Source: CAYLRU01 sp964386565
GTDB lineage: Bacteria; Desulfobacterota; Desulfobacteria; Desulfobacterales; UBA5616
DNA: 64,000 nt
Direction of reading: 5' to 3'
NCBI GenBank assembly: GCA_964386565.1
Contig: CAYLRU010000006.1
Location: 1 to 64,000 of the forward strand
Shown here: positions 60,882 to 64,000 of the stretch, piece by piece
Layout of the letters: each line of letters begins with the position of its first letter
Position numbering within the stretch: the first letter of the stretch is position 1
Made by a program: the position numbers and the translations under genes
The notes under the pieces: model-generated
Seen by the model: only the letters and a program-made list of their open reading frames with translations
Told to the model about the DNA's origin: nothing
Databases searched by the model: none

Positions 60882-63095
60882 ATGTCGAAGTTAGTAGCAT
60901 TTGCCGCCATTCAAGGTGGTTATAATATAGTTTCACAAGTTGAAGGAGAATATAAAAAAGCGCTGGAGACCTATGATGCGGACACAAAGGTGGGTTTCCC
61001 CAATACCGCTTATTATCTGCCGGTGATTTATTCTCTCCTCGGAATCAAGGTGGAAACCCTTGAGGATATGAAAAAACCTTTGGAATTCGCCCGTAAACTG
61101 CTTCCGCCCCATGTCAAGGGTTCGAATCATCTGCCGTACCTGGGCCCCTTACTGGATGCAGGCATGGCGGCCCTTTTTGCTTTCGAGATCAAGGAGGCAA
61201 TCCGTTATCTGAACGAACCGGATTTTTACTATTATTCGGAAGAGACGGATCTCGAAAATGGAAAACTTTGGCTGGGCCCTGCGGACGACGTGGTTTTCAG
61301 AAAACGCGGCGTTGAGTTCGTGGACGGTTCTGCACCGGGTTTTGCCGCAATCGTCGGCGCTGCCCCGGACCCGGAAACCGCCAAGATGATCGTCGAAGAA
61401 TACCAGAAACGAAACCTGTATATTTTCCTGGCCGCAAGCCACAACGGTACATCCGTTGCCGAACAGTTGGTTGAAGCCGGGGTCCAGGTGGGATGGAACA
61501 CCCGTATCGTACCCTTCGGTCCTTATATCTCATCGGCCATTTTTGCCCTGGGATTTGCCAACCGTGCGGCCATGGCCTTTGGCGGCATTCAGCCCGGCGA
61601 TTACCGGAGAATGCTTCTTTACAACAAGGCCCGAATCTTCGCATTCGTCAATGCACTGGGCGACGTTGGAACCGAGTGGGCCGCAGCCGCGGCCGGATGC
61701 GTCAACTGGGGTTTTCCCACATTGGCGGATACGGATATTCCCGAAATTCTGCCTACCGGTATCTGTACGTATGAACACGTTGTGGCCAATGTGCCCCATG
61801 ATGAAATCGTTCAGCGATCCGTGGAAGTCCGCGGTCTCAAGGTCCAGGTATCCTCTATTGATATCCCCTGCTCTTTCGGTCCGGCCTACGAGGGTGAACG
61901 CGTACGCGGCGCCGATCTGTACTGCCAGATGGGCGGCGGTAAGACCCAGTGCACCGAACTGGTGAAAATGGCGGAAATGAACGAAATCGAAGACGGGAAA
62001 GTAACAGTTGTGGGCAAGGATATCGGTGATCTGAAAGAAGGCGACACCCTGCCCCTGGGTATTTTTGTCCAGGTGGCCGGCCGTGAAATGCAGACGGATT
62101 TCGAACCGATTCTCGAACGCCAGATCCACCATCTGGTGAACTACATCCAGGGCATCATGCATATCGGGCAGCGGGACATCTCATGGGTTCGCGTCAGCAA
62201 GCAGGCCGTGGAAAAAGGGTTCACCATTAAAGATATCGGCGTGGTTCTTCATGCCAAGTTCCACCAGGATTTTTCCAATATTCTAGACAAGGTACAGGTG
62301 ACCCTGTATACCAAAAAGGAAGATGTGGATAAACTTACGGACACAGCCCGGGCGGAGTACAAGATGAGAGACGAACGGGTGGATAAGATGACGGACGAAG
62401 AGGAAGAGATTTTTTACTCCTGCACCCTATGCCAGTCATTCGCACCGAACCATGTCTGCACGGTAAGCCCCGAGCGAACCGGTTTGTGCGGTGCATATAA
62501 CTGGATGGACTGCAAGGCTTCTTACGAAATCAACCCAACCGGCCCCAACCAGCCCATTGAAAAGGGTGAATGCCTGGATCCCAAACTGGGTCAGTGGAAA
62601 GGGGTTAACGAGTTTGTTGCCAAGGCCTCCCGTGGCGCTGTCACGCATTACAATTTTTATTCTCTGGTTCATGACCCCATGACCACCTGCGGATGCTGCG
62701 AATGCATTGCCGCCATGCTGCCGTCATGCAACGGCATCATGACCGTTAACCGGGAATATACGGGAGAAACTCCCTGTGGAATGAAGTTCACCACCTTGGC
62801 CGGTGTCATGGGCGGCGGTGCTTCCTCACCGGGATTTGTGGGACATTCAAAATACAACATCACCCAGAGGAAATTCATTGTCGGGGACGGCGGACTCCTC
62901 AGGATGGTATGGATGCCTAAAATGCTCAAGGAAGAGATCAAGGACCGGCTCATTGCCCGGGGCAAGGAGCTGGGCGTACCGGATTTTTATGACATGATCG
63001 CCGATGAAACCGTCGGAACAACGGAAGAAGAGATTCTGCCGTTTCTCCAGGAAAAAGGCCACCCGGCCCTTTCAATGGATTCGCTCATCGGATAG
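60882..63095 (+). CDS. acsB: Acetyl-CoA synthase
   Basis: A 737-residue CO-methylating acetyl-CoA synthase that joins methyl, CO and CoA at the nickel A-cluster. The A-cluster cysteines are C514, C517, C526 and C536 (SCTLCQSFAPNHVC ... GLC), with C603 and C605 for the distal nickel (TCGCCEC). These fall exactly eight residues after the known positions in the Moorella enzyme (506, 509, 518, 528, 595, 597). The SD AAGGAGGA precedes the ATG. In an oxidiser the reaction would run from acetyl-CoA to CO2. Confidence 0.96.
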   Translation: MSKLVAFAAIQGGYNIVSQVEGEYKKALETYDADTKVGFPNTAYYLPVIYSLLGIKVETLEDMKKPLEFARKLLPPHVKGSNHLPYLGPLLDAGMAALFAFEIKEAIRYLNEPDFYYYSEETDLENGKLWLGPADDVVFRKRGVEFVDGSAPGFAAIVGAAPDPETAKMIVEEYQKRNLYIFLAASHNGTSVAEQLVEAGVQVGWNTRIVPFGPYISSAIFALGFANRAAMAFGGIQPGDYRRMLLYNKARIFAFVNALGDVGTEWAAAAAGCVNWGFPTLADTDIPEILPTGICTYEHVVANVPHDEIVQRSVEVRGLKVQVSSIDIPCSFGPAYEGERVRGADLYCQMGGGKTQCTELVKMAEMNEIEDGKVTVVGKDIGDLKEGDTLPLGIFVQVAGREMQTDFEPILERQIHHLVNYIQGIMHIGQRDISWVRVSKQAVEKGFTIKDIGVVLHAKFHQDFSNILDKVQVTLYTKKEDVDKLTDTARAEYKMRDERVDKMTDEEEEIFYSCTLCQSFAPNHVCTVSPERTGLCGAYNWMDCKASYEINPTGPNQPIEKGECLDPKLGQWKGVNEFVAKASRGAVTHYNFYSLVHDPMTTCGCCECIAAMLPSCNGIMTVNREYTGETPCGMKFTTLAGVMGGGASSPGFVGHSKYNITQRKFIVGDGGLLRMVWMPKMLKEEIKDRLIARGKELGVPDFYDMIADETVGTTEEEILPFLQEKGHPALSMDSLIG

Positions 63096-63104
63096 TCGAT
63101 AAGT

Positions 63105-63149
63105 CCGTCGGGTTTAAACGGCATTAAAAAGGCCGTTTAAACCCGACGG
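63105..63149 (+). other. Perfect 18-base stem hairpin between acsB and acsC
   Basis: Arms 63105-63122 and 63132-63149 are exact reverse complements around a nine-base A-rich loop. No T-run follows, so it should not stop transcription fully. It may protect the upstream mRNA end, giving more AcsA/AcsB than AcsC. Confidence 0.75.
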
Positions 63150-63198
63150 GGATCTATCAAACAGAATTATTTAATTTGGAAACGATAAGGAGACAAAA

Positions 63199-64000
63199 AT
63201 GGCATTAACCGGTATACAGATATTTAAACTCCTGCCGAAAACCAACTGCAAGGAATGCGGTGTTCCCACTTGCCTTGCATTTGCAATGAACCTCGCTTCC
63301 GGTAAAGCAGAACTGGACAGTTGTCCGTATGTATCCGACGAGGCCAGGGAGAAATTGGCAGAGGCGTCAGCCCCTCCCATTCGACCGGTTGTCATCGGGA
63401 AAGGGGTCCGCAAGGTCACCACAGGTGGCGAAACAGTACAATACAGGCATGAAAAAACGTTTTATAACCCCACGCCGATCGCCGTGCTGGTGGGGTCCGA
63501 TATTTCACAGGCCGACCTGGAAACAAAGCTGAAGGCTTATAATGCCCTGCAATACGAACGGGTCGGACTCAACTTAAGACCTGAACTGATTGCATTAAAG
63601 GATGTCGGTGGCGACAAGGATGCCTTTGCCGCCGCTGCCAAGACCATCGCGGAGACATCGGAGTTCAATCTTATTTTGATGACGGAAAGTGCCGATGTCA
63701 TGAAAGCGGGAATTGCGGCTTGCGGTTTTAAAAGACCGCTGATGTATGCGGCCACGGAAAGCACCCTTGACGAATTCGGTGCTCTGGCCAAGGACAACGA
63801 CCTTCCCCTTGCCGTAAAAGGGGATTCCGTGGAAGCCGTTGCCGGCATGACGACAAAGCTCATGGACATGGGACTAAAAGACCTTGTGATCGATTCCGGT
63901 GCAAGGGAACTGAAAGCGGCCCTGGACGATTCCATCGCCATCCGGCGTGCCGCGCTGAAGGATTTAAACCGGGCAGTGGGTTTCCCGACGATTACTTTCC
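63199..64000 (+). CDS. acsC: CFeSP large subunit AcsC, partial at window end
   Basis: The first 267 residues of the corrinoid iron-sulphur protein large subunit. The N-terminal [4Fe-4S] domain uses C17, C20, C25 and C42 (TNCKECGVPTC ... SCPYVSD). A TIM barrel follows with TPIAVLVGSD and RPELIALKD. The corrinoid-binding C-terminal part lies beyond the window. The SD AAGGAG lies before the ATG at 63199. It completes the AcsD/AcsC pair. Confidence 0.93.
   Translation, partial: MALTGIQIFKLLPKTNCKECGVPTCLAFAMNLASGKAELDSCPYVSDEAREKLAEASAPPIRPVVIGKGVRKVTTGGETVQYRHEKTFYNPTPIAVLVGSDISQADLETKLKAYNALQYERVGLNLRPELIALKDVGGDKDAFAAAAKTIAETSEFNLILMTESADVMKAGIAACGFKRPLMYAATESTLDEFGALAKDNDLPLAVKGDSVEAVAGMTTKLMDMGLKDLVIDSGARELKAALDDSIAIRRAALKDLNRAVGFPTITF

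Noticed and set aside
61116..61130. GGGTTCGAATC, like a tRNA T-arm
   Set aside because: Lies inside acsB in frame and no acceptor or anticodon arms surround it.
61530..62162. 210-codon minus-strand frame inside acsB
   Set aside because: Shadow of a conserved gene with all metal ligands in the plus frame.

Overview
The window looks like a piece of a strictly anaerobic, acyl-CoA-degrading bacterium of the Desulfobacterota (Desulfobacterales-like complete oxidiser). That placement is inferred from gene content: a bacterial-type CO dehydrogenase/acetyl-CoA synthase cluster with a corrinoid-protein activator, an ADP-forming acyl-CoA synthetase, many acyl-CoA enzymes, cobamide salvage genes, and small ferritin-like and rubrerythrin-style redox proteins. 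No sulfate-reduction gene, rRNA, tRNA, CRISPR or insertion sequence was seen. The sequence is a draft: a 100-N gap sits at 58218-58317, and the identical 55 bases on both sides show that it joins two overlapping contigs.

Region 1 (1-9.96 kb, all + strand) is a catabolic cluster: a split MaoC-type hydratase (two hot-dog proteins), a split family III CoA-transferase, an alpha/beta pair of acyl-CoA dehydrogenases, a second CoA-transferase in which both halves are fused in one 844-residue protein, and another alpha-type acyl-CoA dehydrogenase. An MFS carrier lies convergently downstream. The two-subunit logic (one catalytic, one degenerate partner) repeats for the hydratase and the transferase and resembles heteromeric beta-oxidation enzymes used for bulky substrates such as steroid side chains or aryl/alkylsuccinates. 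The substrate cannot be read from the sequence.

Region 2 (11.5-19.4 kb) holds NAD(P) metabolism (pncB, pncA, nadK) mixed with an alcohol dehydrogenase, an NSS-type Na+ symporter, an LPP20-type envelope protein and a decayed metallo-beta-lactamase-fold gene. Region 3 (19.4-29.1 kb) has an ADP-forming acyl-CoA synthetase/crotonase operon, a MoxR ATPase plus giant VWA protein, an LRR protein and an Hsp20 with a clear terminator. Region 4 (29.6-35.3 kb, all - strand) is a compact operon: cobA-cobU-cobS-cbiR, then a DUF169-dephospho-CoA-kinase fusion, two DUF2889-like proteins and a PHP phosphoesterase. It probably supplies and remodels the corrinoid used by the CODH/ACS system.

Region 5 (35.5-52.4 kb) is mixed housekeeping: a GNAT pseudogene, TPR, DapA-like, GDPD, PPC/DUF296, IlvE, UDP-sugar pyrophosphorylase, lytic transglycosylase, TerC, an ArdC-like protein with a broken metallopeptidase motif, an acyl-CoA ligase, zinc-ribbon and ferritin-like proteins, a Crp/Fnr regulator, a double-HTH protein and a CoA-disulfide reductase/rhodanese. 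Region 6 (52.7-64 kb, + strand) is the carbon core: CoA-transferase-GNAT fusion, RACo-type activator, acsD (with an unusual Ala/Glu/Lys repeat tail), acsA/cooS, acsB and the start of acsC, which runs off the window. Acyl-CoA chains broken down in regions 1 and 3 would end as acetyl-CoA, which CODH/ACS can split to CO2 and methyl groups using the corrinoid protein kept active by RACo.
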